DNA of 64,000 nt from an uncultured Prevotellaceae bacterium (GTDB lineage: Bacteria > Bacteroidota > Bacteroidia > Bacteroidales > Muribaculaceae). Below, piece after piece: positions 1-7,615 of this stretch. The position numbers and the translations under genes are program-made. Below the pieces are notes generated by a model. The model made no database searches. It saw only the letters and a program-made list of their open reading frames with translations, and was not told the DNA's origin. The DNA lies in the NCBI GenBank assembly GCA_900320055.1, contig ONQS01000013.1:1-64000 (forward strand). Direction: 5' to 3'. Every line of letters begins with the position of its first letter. Within the stretch, counting starts at the first letter, position 1.

Positions 1-56
1 TAAGCCTCACCACGCCGATGGTACTGCGAAAGTGGGAGAGTAGGTAACCGCCCCCT
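1..56 (+). rRNA. rrf: 5S rRNA, 3' end (partial)
   Basis: The first ~55 bases read as the 3' third of a bacterial 5S rRNA: the GGTACTGCGAAAGTGGGAGA block and the following GTAGGT are the typical helix IV/V region. The rest of the gene, and presumably 16S-23S, lies before the window. A terminator hairpin follows within a few bases. The exact 3' end is approximate. Confidence 0.8.
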
Positions 57-58
57 AA

Positions 59-99
59 GAGAGGTGATGTCAGCGATGGCGTCGCCTCTCGTTTTTTTT
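59..99 (+). terminator. Rho-independent terminator of the rRNA operon
   Basis: The stem 59-67 pairs with 82-90 (GAGAGG/CCTCTC core) and is followed by eight T's at 92-99. It directly follows the 5S end, as expected for the end of an rRNA operon. Confidence 0.85.
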
Positions 100-128
100 G
101 TATAAAAAAATAAAAATCTCATTAAAGG

Positions 129-160
129 TTTGTGCGCTCCGAAAAATAATTATAACTTTG
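129..160 (+). promoter_or_regulatory. Bacteroidetes-type promoter for the small secreted protein
   Basis: TTTG at 129-132, a 20-nt spacer, then TAACTTTG at 153-160 match the Bacteroidetes -33/-7 consensus (TTTG, TAnnTTTG). The predicted transcription start, ~167, is about 10 nt before the ATG at 178. Confidence 0.75.
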
Positions 161-177
161 TTGATTGATTTGAAACG

Positions 178-507
178 ATGAGACGAGTGTTGGCCATATT
201 GACGTTGATTCTGGCACTGGGACTAGGCAATACTGTCCTGGCAGAGATTCAGTGGCATGAGACCAATAGAGAGATGACTGGCAAGGCTCTTAATGACCCT
301 CGCACTAGTGATGGTATTGAGATCTATGGCAGCAATGGCACGATCACCATTGTGACGCCCAAGCGCATCATGGTGCGCGTCTATACAATTCTGGGCCAGA
401 TGGTATCGCAGGCTACTTTGCAGCCGGGCACTAGTGAGTTGCGCCTTGGATCACGAGGCATCTATCTGGTGAGGATCGGGAACTTGACGCAGAAGGTCGC
501 TATCTGA
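178..507 (+). CDS. Small secreted protein with a type A C-terminal sorting-like tail
   Basis: This 109-residue protein starts with a clear signal peptide (MRRVLAILTLILALGLGNTV, cleavage near ALA/VLA-E at residue ~22). Its last ~60 residues form a compact beta module ending in GIYLVRIG...QKVAI. That pattern resembles the type A C-terminal domain that sends Bacteroidetes proteins through the type IX secretion system. Between the two lie only ~30 residues, so the protein is little more than a signal peptide plus tail, and it may be the stub of a larger secreted protein. It has its own consensus promoter and stands alone before ilvE. The function is unknown; the sorting role is inferred from the tail alone. 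Confidence 0.7.
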   Translation: MRRVLAILTLILALGLGNTVLAEIQWHETNREMTGKALNDPRTSDGIEIYGSNGTITIVTPKRIMVRVYTILGQMVSQATLQPGTSELRLGSRGIYLVRIGNLTQKVAI

Positions 508-578
508 CAGTAGCCGTCTTATCGCCAAACCAAGGATATGACTAAAACCATTTAATAACCTTAACTAAACAAGAGAGT

Positions 579-1607
579 ATGACTAATTTAGAAAACATTG
601 ACTGGGCACATCTGCCTTTTGGTTACATGAAGACGGATTACAACGTGCGCTGCACGTTTAAGGACGGCAAGTGGGGTGAGATCGAAGTCACCCAGGACGA
701 GACTGTGAATCTGCACATGGCTGCCAGTTGCCTCCACTATGGTCAGGAGATCTTTGAGGGTCTCAAGGCTTTCCGTGGCAAGGATGGTAAAATCCGTTTG
801 TTCCGCCCCGACGAGAACGCTAAGCGCCTCCAGAATAGTGCACGCGGTATCCTTATGGAGCCGCTGCCCGAGGATATCTTCATGGAGATGTGCAAGAAGG
901 TCGTAAAACTCAACGAGCGCTTTATTCCGCCTTATGGCAGTGGCAGTTCGCTGTATCTGCGCCCTCTTGAGATCGGCACCGCTGCCCGTGTTGGTGTGAG
1001 CCCCGCCGATGAATATATGGTAATCATCTTTGTTACCCCCGTTGGCCCGTACTTCAAGGAGGGCTTCCATTGCACTAAGGTTGCCGTTTACCGCGAGTAT
1101 GACCGCGCTGCCCCCTGTGGCACTGGACGCTGGAAGGTGGGTGGTAACTATGCAGCCGGTATGGGCGCTACCGCTCGTGCCAAGGCTGCCGGTTATAGCG
1201 CTGCCCTGTTCCTCGATCCTAAGGAGAAGAAATATCTCGACGAGTGTGGTCCCGCCAACTTCTTTATCGTGAAAGGCAACACCTACATCACCCCGAAGTC
1301 AGGTTCAATCCTGCCCTCAATCACCAACATGAGCCTCCAGCAGATTGCTCGTGACTTGGGCATGGAGGTTGAGGCTCGTCCCATCCCCATCGAGGAACTT
1401 GCCGAGGCCGATGAGGCAGCCGAGTGCGGCACCGCTGCCGTTACCGCTCCCATCAGCGAGGTGGTTGATATGGACAAGGATGTGCACTATGTGATCAGCA
1501 AGGACGGCGAGGTTGGTCCTAAGGTGACCGCTCTGTATAACCGTCTGCGTGCTATTCAGATGGGAGACTATCCCGACGAGCACGGCTGGGTAGTTATGGT
1601 AGACTAA
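579..1607 (+). CDS. ilvE: Branched-chain amino acid aminotransferase
   Basis: This is a 342-residue PLP fold-type IV aminotransferase, which swaps the amino group between Leu/Ile/Val and 2-oxoglutarate in the cytoplasm as the last step of branched-chain amino acid synthesis. The family pattern is continuous from the N-terminal substrate loop (YGQEIFEGLKAFRG, ~54-67) through the lysine motif RWKVGGNYA, where K186 is the expected PLP-binding lysine, to EC GTAA near the C-terminus. Its length is typical of the longer BCAT subclass. The HD-domain gene follows 18 nt downstream and probably shares the transcript. The ATG at 579 follows AACAAGAGAGT; no other start fits as well. Confidence 0.95.
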   Translation: MTNLENIDWAHLPFGYMKTDYNVRCTFKDGKWGEIEVTQDETVNLHMAASCLHYGQEIFEGLKAFRGKDGKIRLFRPDENAKRLQNSARGILMEPLPEDIFMEMCKKVVKLNERFIPPYGSGSSLYLRPLEIGTAARVGVSPADEYMVIIFVTPVGPYFKEGFHCTKVAVYREYDRAAPCGTGRWKVGGNYAAGMGATARAKAAGYSAALFLDPKEKKYLDECGPANFFIVKGNTYITPKSGSILPSITNMSLQQIARDLGMEVEARPIPIEELAEADEAAECGTAAVTAPISEVVDMDKDVHYVISKDGEVGPKVTALYNRLRAIQMGDYPDEHGWVVMVD

Positions 1608-1625
1608 TCCCTGATCGACATTAGC

Positions 1626-2192
1626 ATGCTGGATTGCTTATCCATCATCCAACGATACTACACACCCGGTAATGAGGATTACCGGGTGTTGGTTATTCAT
1701 AGCCGCCAGGTTGCTGACATGGCCGTTGCCATCGCTCAGCGCCTGATTGACCGCCATGAGCCAGTGGACATAGAATTTGTTGAGGAGGCAGCGATGCTTC
1801 ACGACATCGGCATGTGCCGTACCGATGCGCCCGGCATCCATTGCCATGGCACAGAGCCGTATCTTTTGCATGGCGTGTTAGGCCGACAGATGCTCGACAG
1901 CATGGGGCTATATCGCCATGGGCGCGTGTGTGAGCGGCATACTGGAGCCGGTATCACTGCCGACGAGATCATCGCGCAGCACCTTCCGATCGAGCCTCCA
2001 CGTGATCTGTTGCCCGAGACGCTAGAGGAGAGAATCGTCTGCTATGCCGACAAGTTCTTCTCCAAGAGCCATCCTGGCGATCCTGCCAAAACGCTCGAGC
2101 AGGCACGCCTATCTCTAGCAAAATTCGGCGCTGCGACTCTCGCACGTTTCGAGTCCATGGTAGCAGAATTTGGTGATCCAGCCACTTTCTGA
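1626..2192 (+). CDS. HD-domain protein (putative phosphohydrolase)
   Basis: This 188-residue protein carries the metal-binding HD pattern: H26, H59-D60 (AAMLHDIGMC) and a later D in YADKFFSK (~140). Proteins of this size with HD plus HGTEPYLLHG-type insertions are predicted metal-dependent phosphohydrolases; the substrate of this one is not recognisable. It has no signal peptide or membrane segment, so it is cytoplasmic. It begins 18 nt after ilvE and ends at a hairpin shared with the convergent rpsO gene. Confidence 0.8.
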   Translation: MLDCLSIIQRYYTPGNEDYRVLVIHSRQVADMAVAIAQRLIDRHEPVDIEFVEEAAMLHDIGMCRTDAPGIHCHGTEPYLLHGVLGRQMLDSMGLYRHGRVCERHTGAGITADEIIAQHLPIEPPRDLLPETLEERIVCYADKFFSKSHPGDPAKTLEQARLSLAKFGAATLARFESMVAEFGDPATF

Positions 2193-2240
2193 GCCCGTTG
2201 GCCATTCGCGCAGCACGCTCTAGACGACACAATAACAAAC

Positions 2241-2283
2241 AAGACACCGGCGCACACACATTGGTGGGCGACGGTGTCTTTGT
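2241..2283. terminator. Bidirectional terminator between the HD gene and rpsO
   Basis: AAGACACCG pairs with CGGTGTCTT around a ~20-nt loop. The T-rich tail is short on both strands. It lies between two convergent genes and could serve both. Confidence 0.6.
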
Positions 2284-2329
2284 TAGATGGTTTCCCTAAT
2301 ACGGGATACGCGCGATGTCTGTGCGCTGA

Positions 2330-2605
2330 TTACTTGCGGATACCGAGTTCCTTCTTAGCGATGAGTTCGCGGTAGCGGTTGATGTCCTTGCGCATCAGGT
2401 AATCGAGCAATTTGCGACGCTTACCTACCAACATCTTAAGTGCACGCTGAGTCGTATGATCCTTCTTGTTGACCTTCAAGTGCTCGGTCAAGTGGGCAAT
2501 ACGGTATGAGAATAATGCTATCTGGGCCTCGGGAGAACCAGTGTCAGTATTGCTTTTGCCGTAAGTGCCAAAGATCTCTTTCTTTTTCTCTGAATCTAAG
2601 TACAT
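2330..2605 (-). CDS. rpsO: 30S ribosomal protein S15
   Basis: This 91-residue protein is S15 along its whole length: DTGSPEAQIALFSYRIAHLT, the NKKDHTTQRAL turn and KRRKLLDYL that contact the central domain of 16S rRNA. The length is normal for the family (89-91). It has its own promoter at 2645-2652 and ends at the bidirectional terminator at 2241-2283. Confidence 0.98.
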   Translation of the reverse strand: MYLDSEKKKEIFGTYGKSNTDTGSPEAQIALFSYRIAHLTEHLKVNKKDHTTQRALKMLVGKRRKLLDYLMRKDINRYRELIAKKELGIRK

Positions 2606-2644
2606 TACAATAAGTTTTTAAAAAAATATTTCGTAAAAGCGGTG

Positions 2645-2652
2645 CAAAGATA
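2645..2652 (-). promoter_or_regulatory. -7 promoter element of rpsO
   Basis: On the minus strand this reads TATCTTTG, a perfect TAnnTTTG element. It sits 40 nt upstream of the rpsO ATG in an otherwise AT-rich gap. Confidence 0.7.
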
Positions 2653-2711
2653 CAACCTTTTTTTGAAACAGCATTACAAAATCCGATTTTTTTAGTCAAT
2701 ATCTTCATCGT

Positions 2712-3377
2712 TCACCACTGGATGGGAGCGATTCCATGCTGCACAAGGTAGTCGTTGGCCCTCGAGAAATGGTGCGTCCCGAAGAATCCGCCACGATTGG
2801 CCGATAGAGGAGACGGGTGTGCAGCAGTAAGCACCAGATGACGCGTACGGTCGATAAAAGCACCCTTACGCTTGGCATACGCCCCCCAAAGCATAAACAC
2901 CAAATGTTGGCGCTCATTGGCCAGATGCGCAATGACGTGGTCGGTAAATTCTTCCCAACCCTTGCCCTGATGAGACAGTGGCTGATGTGCCTGCACGGTA
3001 AGTGTCGCATTCAGTAGCAATACTCCCTGTCGTGCCCAGCGTGACAGATCACCATTGGCTGGCAGCGGAGCGCCCACGTCGTCGTGTACCTCCTTGAAAA
3101 TGTTGACCAACGACGGCGGCATCGGTACTCCTTCGTTCACGCTGAAGCATAGCCCGTTGGCTTGGCCCTCACCATGGTATGGGTCTTGGCCGAGGATCAC
3201 CACCTTGACCTGGTCAAACGGTGCCGCATCAAACGCGGCAAAAATCTGCCGGCCAGGAGGAAACACTTGCCGAGTGCGATACTCTTGGCGCACAAAGTCA
3301 GTTAATTGTTTGAAATACGGTGCCTCCCATTCATCGGCAAGCACACGGTTCCATGATGGATCGATGCGAACGGTCAT
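2712..3377 (-). CDS. ung: Uracil-DNA glycosylase (family 1)
   Basis: This 221-residue UDG removes uracil from DNA as the first step of base excision repair. The water-activating motif GQDPYH is at ~63-68 (catalytic D65), the uracil-binding region is LLLNATLTV, and the leucine-loop motif HPSPLSANRGGFFG is near residue 190. The family length is 220-230, so the gene is complete. The start at 3377 is supported by a TAACTTTG promoter element at 3459-3466. It stands alone, divergent from the tRNA gene. Confidence 0.97.
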   Translation of the reverse strand: MTVRIDPSWNRVLADEWEAPYFKQLTDFVRQEYRTRQVFPPGRQIFAAFDAAPFDQVKVVILGQDPYHGEGQANGLCFSVNEGVPMPPSLVNIFKEVHDDVGAPLPANGDLSRWARQGVLLLNATLTVQAHQPLSHQGKGWEEFTDHVIAHLANERQHLVFMLWGAYAKRKGAFIDRTRHLVLTAAHPSPLSANRGGFFGTHHFSRANDYLVQHGIAPIQW

Positions 3378-3458
3378 CTGCGCTGTTGGTTTAATAGTCT
3401 AAACATTTACAATACCTGTGGGCCCAGAGATTTCTCCTGATTTGCCACACGGATGTTG

Positions 3459-3486
3459 CAAAGTTACAAAAAAAGCCGTAATTTTG
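3459..3486. promoter_or_regulatory. Divergent promoter pair for ung (-) and tRNA-Arg (+)
   Basis: 3459-3466 on the minus strand reads TAACTTTG and points at ung. 3479-3486 on the plus strand reads TAATTTTG and points at the tRNA gene 28 nt on. The two -7 elements lie back to back with 12 nt between them. Confidence 0.65.
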
Positions 3487-3513
3487 CGCCGCATTTCGAA
3501 TCAAATGCTCTCT

Positions 3514-3585
3514 GGACCCGTAGTTCAATGGATAGAATAAAGGATTCCGGTTCCTTCGATTGGGGTTCGACTCCCCACGGGTTCA
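3514..3585 (+). tRNA. tRNA-Arg (anticodon CCG)
   Basis: The cloverleaf folds fully: acceptor GGACCCG (3514-3520) with CGGGTTC (3578-3584), D stem GTTC/GAAT, anticodon stem AAGGA/TCCTT with loop TTCCGGT (anticodon CCG at 3547-3549), and T stem TGGGG/CCCCA with TTCGACT. The discriminator is A at 3585. CCA is not encoded. It reads the arginine codon CGG. Confidence 0.96.
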
Positions 3586-3710
3586 CAATATTTAGTTATA
3601 AGTACTTGATAATCAGTATATAGGAAAAATTTTTAAACTTGAACAAAACAACTTTATTTGATTATGGAAAATGGTTAAGAGCCAAGAGTTCGAGAAACCC
3701 AGACATCAAA

Positions 3711-3816
3711 CAAGCGGGGAGTGGCAGAAAATGCACTCCCCGCTTGGGATATAGCGTCCCGACATTTTTCCCCTATAACGCCCAAACAAGGGAGCGCCCC
3801 ACAACAGGACGCTCCC
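3711..3816 (-). terminator. Two tandem hairpins downstream of the 3893-6016 gene
   Basis: Hairpin one is a perfect 13-bp stem (3711-3723 with 3734-3746). Hairpin two is a 7-bp stem (3790-3796 with 3810-3816). Read on the minus strand, each is followed by TTGTTTG, so they look like tandem terminators for the minus-strand gene ending at 3893. The remaining ~300 nt from the tRNA to that gene contain nothing else I can support. Confidence 0.5.
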
Positions 3817-3892
3817 CAGCAGCATTTGTGATTTTATGAATATAGAATTAACCCCTTTTTGGTCGTCAATAGGTGAAAATGGAGATTAGGTC

Positions 3893-6016
3893 TCAATGGT
3901 TATTGCGCATCTCCTTGGTCACGAGGCTGCTGCCGTTGCTGTAGCGGGTGACAACGATGTTCAGGCCCTCAAACGGCGTGGTCGAGGTCATACCCATCAT
4001 GTTGACGTAGGTCACCTCGACAGGGAAGCAGTCGCTCGTTACCTCGTTGATGGCGGTCATGATCCCATCACCGCCCTCGAGCGGGAATACCATGTAGTCG
4101 CCCTCGCGGACGCTCTCGCCTTCACGCAGGGGGGCACCACTGGGGCCACCGCCCAGCACGCCATGGTGGTCGGCGGTGTAGCGGATGATGGCGTGGAAGT
4201 TATAGGTGTTACCCTCTTTGAAGTCCGTCAGGTAGTCGCCGGGATACAGCGACCAATTGACATTGAAACTGCCCTTCAAGTCATGACCGTTGCTGCCCTG
4301 CTGGTTGTCGGGAGCGTGGAAGTGGAAACTCTCGGGACCGTCATAGGTGGCCCAGAATACCTTGACATACTCCTGCGGCTTGGGCTCGACAAAGAAGATG
4401 TGCTTGCCCTTGTTGTCGGTCTGTACCAGCGGATCCATCATGTTGCCGGTCACATAGTAGTTCTCCAGATAGTCGGTCCACTGGGTGGGTTCCTCATAAC
4501 TGGTCACCTTCATCGTGGGGTTCAACTTGTCGGTGAGCACGCCGGTGAGCGTGCCGCCCTTGATGACGCCCTTGCTGTTGCTGCTGGCCAGGAACTTCTG
4601 GGCCTCCTCGGCCGTGTTGAAGTCGAGCAGCACCCAGTTGCTCTGGTCCCACTCGGGCACTTGCAACTTGGCCAGGTCCTTGACATAGTCCACCTCGTCC
4701 TCGCCTTTGACCGAGGGGAAGCGGTGACGGCCCAGGTCCTTGGCATACAGCCTGGTGGGCTCTTTCTCGGCGATATACACGGCGATGATGTCGTCGGCGA
4801 TGGTATAGGTGTTGTTCACTTCGCCATCATTGACGATGTACTCCAGCGGAGTGTCCTCAATCGGATCCACAAACCTGTACTTGGCCATGTAGCCCCAGGG
4901 GAAGAACTGGTAGATGTAGGCCGTGGAGTCGTTGATGACCTCGCCGTTGAGCCAGTTGTTTCCGTTAGCCTCGAACTGGTAAATCAGAGGGTTATTCTCA
5001 GCAAAGTTCTCATAGCCGTTGCTATGGTAGGCCTTGTGGACAATCGTGCCGTCCTGCACATTCACCTCGGCCACATGGAAACCGTCCAGGTAGTTGGGCA
5101 CGGCAGGGTACACCATGTAGTTCCTGCCGCCCATCGAGAACATGTTGAAACCGTTGCTCTGGCCACGCACATAACCATCGGGCATCAAGCGCTCCACATC
5201 AATCACCGTGCCATAGAACATGTGCTTGGTCTCATCGAGCACCATGTCGATGGGGTTCACACGGCGAGTGACATACAGGTAATGTACCGTGCCGTCGGCG
5301 GCATGCCAGCCATGGATGTAGGTCTCGGTACTGAAGTTGATGTTATCGGTCTCGGAGTCAACGCCACCGGCCACTTTCTGGAAACCGGCCCTGAAACTCT
5401 CTTCCTCGACCAGCGCACCGTTGCGGAACTGGAGCACATATAAGCCATCCTCGGGCGACTCCTTGGAAGCGGTGAACACCAGTCGTCCACCCTCCTGCGA
5501 GAAGACGTTGCCCGTAGCGTTGCCCAGGTACTGCAATGTGCCCACCTTTCCAGACTTGGTATTGGGAAGTATGCTTTGTGGCAATGTGATCTCGACCTGC
5601 TGTGTGCCGTCGGCACTCACGAGCAGGAACTCGGGTAGCCTATTCTGCAAATTGTAAATGTATCGACGCAACCTGAAGATGTGGTTTCCCGCATCGTCAT
5701 GCGACATGCCCATGCCATACCTTTGGCGGCCCATGTCATACTCGCCCTGCCAGTCATCCTGGCCATGATACATGAGTTTGCCTTCCCAGTTGTTGTTGAT
5801 GACGAAATGATCGTCAACGCCATAGCCAGTCATGGTATAGTCAGGATGTTCATACACGTCATGAGTGAGCCACAATCGCGTGAACTTTGCACCGTTAAAG
5901 GCCTCCTCATAGGGGTCGGTATAGTGGGTCATCGGGTCGTCATAGGCCCAGCCGCTTGCCACGCCCGACAACACCAGCATTCCCACCAACGTCAATTGTT
6001 TAATTTTCTGGTTCAT
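3893..6016 (-). CDS. Secreted protein of unknown function with shared C-terminal tail
   Basis: This 707-residue protein has a signal peptide (residues 1-~24, LVGMLVLSGVASGWA) and is exported. I do not recognise an enzyme family. From about residue 395 to the end it is related to the next protein (6135-7340): both have YTI.DD-type AVY segments, a DQSNW strand, an IKGGT.TG turn and repeated W-rich beta strands. The last ~45 residues (YVNMMGMTSTTPFEGLNIVV followed by a YSNGSS strand and basic end) match the tail of the neighbour and resemble a C-terminal anchoring or sorting module. The N-terminal ~390 residues, with repeated Y/W and MVYPAVPNY-like strands, look like a beta-propeller, but this is only an impression. 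The neighbour lies 118 nt upstream, separated by an AT-rich tandem repeat. Confidence 0.75.
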   Translation of the reverse strand: MNQKIKQLTLVGMLVLSGVASGWAYDDPMTHYTDPYEEAFNGAKFTRLWLTHDVYEHPDYTMTGYGVDDHFVINNNWEGKLMYHGQDDWQGEYDMGRQRYGMGMSHDDAGNHIFRLRRYIYNLQNRLPEFLLVSADGTQQVEITLPQSILPNTKSGKVGTLQYLGNATGNVFSQEGGRLVFTASKESPEDGLYVLQFRNGALVEEESFRAGFQKVAGGVDSETDNINFSTETYIHGWHAADGTVHYLYVTRRVNPIDMVLDETKHMFYGTVIDVERLMPDGYVRGQSNGFNMFSMGGRNYMVYPAVPNYLDGFHVAEVNVQDGTIVHKAYHSNGYENFAENNPLIYQFEANGNNWLNGEVINDSTAYIYQFFPWGYMAKYRFVDPIEDTPLEYIVNDGEVNNTYTIADDIIAVYIAEKEPTRLYAKDLGRHRFPSVKGEDEVDYVKDLAKLQVPEWDQSNWVLLDFNTAEEAQKFLASSNSKGVIKGGTLTGVLTDKLNPTMKVTSYEEPTQWTDYLENYYVTGNMMDPLVQTDNKGKHIFFVEPKPQEYVKVFWATYDGPESFHFHAPDNQQGSNGHDLKGSFNVNWSLYPGDYLTDFKEGNTYNFHAIIRYTADHHGVLGGGPSGAPLREGESVREGDYMVFPLEGGDGIMTAINEVTSDCFPVEVTYVNMMGMTSTTPFEGLNIVVTRYSNGSSLVTKEMRNNH

Positions 6017-6059
6017 TGTTTGTTTAGTTCTCAGTCATCAATCGTGCATTACCACAACC

Positions 6060-6128
6060 AACAACTATTATCTATAATCTCTAATCTTTTCTCTCTTATC
6101 TTTTATCTTTTATCTCTTATCTATTATC
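6060..6128. repeat. Low-complexity TCTTTTATC-type tandem repeat
   Basis: The gap between two paralogous secreted-protein genes holds imperfect tandem copies of TCTTTTATC / TCTATTATC. Short intergenic repeats of this type are common in Bacteroidetes. A similar array occurs at 34738-34782. Confidence 0.6.
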
Positions 6129-6134
6129 TGTGAA

Positions 6135-7340
6135 TCATTTCATGGCTTTCATCGTCATGGTCGAGCCATCGCTGTAGGTCTTGAGCACGATGTTAAGGCC
6201 ATCAAAGGGCTTGTCGCTCACGCGGCCCTGCAGGTCCACATACTGGGTGCTCACAACCGTCTTGACGGGCATCACGTTCTCGTCAACGCCCGTGAGGATG
6301 CCGTCATGCGGCAAGCGCAGGGGGTACACCCTCACGTTGTAGGTATAGACGTTGTCGTTGATATCGGTGTAGGTGGGTGCCTCGCCGGGGTTGTCGGTCA
6401 CCTCCATGCGCCGCGGTGCCCTCATGGGAAGTGGGGTGTCGCCATTAGGACTCGGAGCGTAGAAGATGTTGATGTCGCCCTCAAAACCCGGGTCGATGAT
6501 GACACCAAAGGTCACACCAAGCCTGAACTCGATGATGGCGGGGAACTCATACTGCAAGCCGTCCTCAAACACCTCTGTCGGGTCGATGTCGGGCTGCTCC
6601 TCCCACAGCGCCATGCTGATTCTGAAACTGCCGGGAAGGCCCGAGTTGTTACGCGGAGCATAGAACATCGTGTCGGTGTCGGTAGTATGGAATACGGCCC
6701 AACGGATGTTGGCATACTCCTGGTTCTGCGGCTTGACAAAGTACCAACTGTCCTGCTTCACGAAGTTGCCACAGCAGTACAGGTTGGGGTCGTAACTCTG
6801 CTCGCCATTGGTCTGGGGCAGCGGTGCGTCATCTTTCAGGACGATGCACAGGCCGTGAGGCTTGCACGGGGCGCTCTGGTTGTTGATGCGTCCGGTCACC
6901 GTACCGCCCTTGATCACCTTGCCCACATAACTGGGGCCATCTTGACCCTCGGGCAACACAATCTTGATCCAGTTGCTCTGGTCAAACGAGCCGTTCCACA
7001 CCATGACCGGCTCGCCCCACTCGGTGATGGGGTTGCCGTTCTCGTCAACAGCCTGGACAAACTCGCAGTCGGCCTCGTCATAGAGACGCTTGGGGTCGGC
7101 ATTGAACTGCTCCTCGGTGGGCTCCGATCTGTTGGCATATTCGTTGGCATCCTTGCAGAAGATGGCATTGGGATAGTGAGGCGGGCAATAGACGGCCACC
7201 AGGTCGTTCTCGATCGTGTAGAACTCACTCAACTTTCCCTGACCGATAATCTTGGCAAGGGTGAGAGTCTCAGCCTCTTGTGCCACAGCCATTGAGCCAA
7301 AGGCAACAATGAACAGCAATGCGAAATAAATCTTTTTCAT
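6135..7340 (-). CDS. Secreted protein, paralogue of the 3893-6016 product
   Basis: This 401-residue secreted protein starts at 7340 (MKKIYFALLFIVAFGSMAVA, cleavage after AVA/AQ). An upstream start would add 21 residues ahead of an intact signal peptide and is unlikely. The domain at ~30-190 (FYTIENDLVAVY, FDQSNW, VIKGGTVTG) and the closing tail (YVDLQGRVSDKPFDGLNIVL, then a YSDGST strand) match the C-terminal half of the 707-residue neighbour. A DPGFEGDINIFYAP motif near residue 285 resembles the IDP.F.GDINI ending of the lipoprotein at 16113-17045. The function is unknown, and no catalytic motif was seen. Confidence 0.75.
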   Translation of the reverse strand: MKKIYFALLFIVAFGSMAVAQEAETLTLAKIIGQGKLSEFYTIENDLVAVYCPPHYPNAIFCKDANEYANRSEPTEEQFNADPKRLYDEADCEFVQAVDENGNPITEWGEPVMVWNGSFDQSNWIKIVLPEGQDGPSYVGKVIKGGTVTGRINNQSAPCKPHGLCIVLKDDAPLPQTNGEQSYDPNLYCCGNFVKQDSWYFVKPQNQEYANIRWAVFHTTDTDTMFYAPRNNSGLPGSFRISMALWEEQPDIDPTEVFEDGLQYEFPAIIEFRLGVTFGVIIDPGFEGDINIFYAPSPNGDTPLPMRAPRRMEVTDNPGEAPTYTDINDNVYTYNVRVYPLRLPHDGILTGVDENVMPVKTVVSTQYVDLQGRVSDKPFDGLNIVLKTYSDGSTMTMKAMK

Positions 7341-7533
7341 TTTCTTTGTTTCTGTATATTCGTTAAAGTCTATAGTTTCGTTGATATATGTCGTCGCCGG
7401 CACACGGGGCCAGCGTGTTGTAGTCTAAGTTAAAAATCACGGATTTCTCTGAGTCTCGTCTCACGGCATCCGAAGGGCCGTTTTACAAAATGCCAATTTC
7501 GCGAATTCATCGAATTGCAGTAATGAAAAATTT

Positions 7534-7584
7534 AAAAAAGTGGGGACGCGACGACTCGCGTTACACGGGGCACCGCGCCCCCAC
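7534..7584 (-). terminator. Terminator of the surface-lipoprotein cluster
   Basis: On the minus strand, GTGGGGGCGCG pairs with CGCGTCCCCAC and is followed by TTTTTT. It lies 30 nt downstream of the stop codon at 7616 and would end transcription of the 7616-9448 gene. Confidence 0.75.
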
Positions 7585-7615
7585 TATGGTTTAGTCAGTG
7601 ATCGATAGATACTGA

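Noticed and set aside
3639..3839. 66-codon frame after the tRNA
   Set aside because: It spans two strong hairpins, has no promoter in place and shows no motif.
3896..5443. Long plus-strand open frame of 515 codons
   Set aside because: It lies antisense to a secreted-protein gene with a signal peptide and family relatives. Its composition (V/H/D/G-rich, no motifs) is that of the complement of a GC-biased gene. The same applies to the long plus-strand frames at 8528, 10083, 12186, 20995 and 46479.
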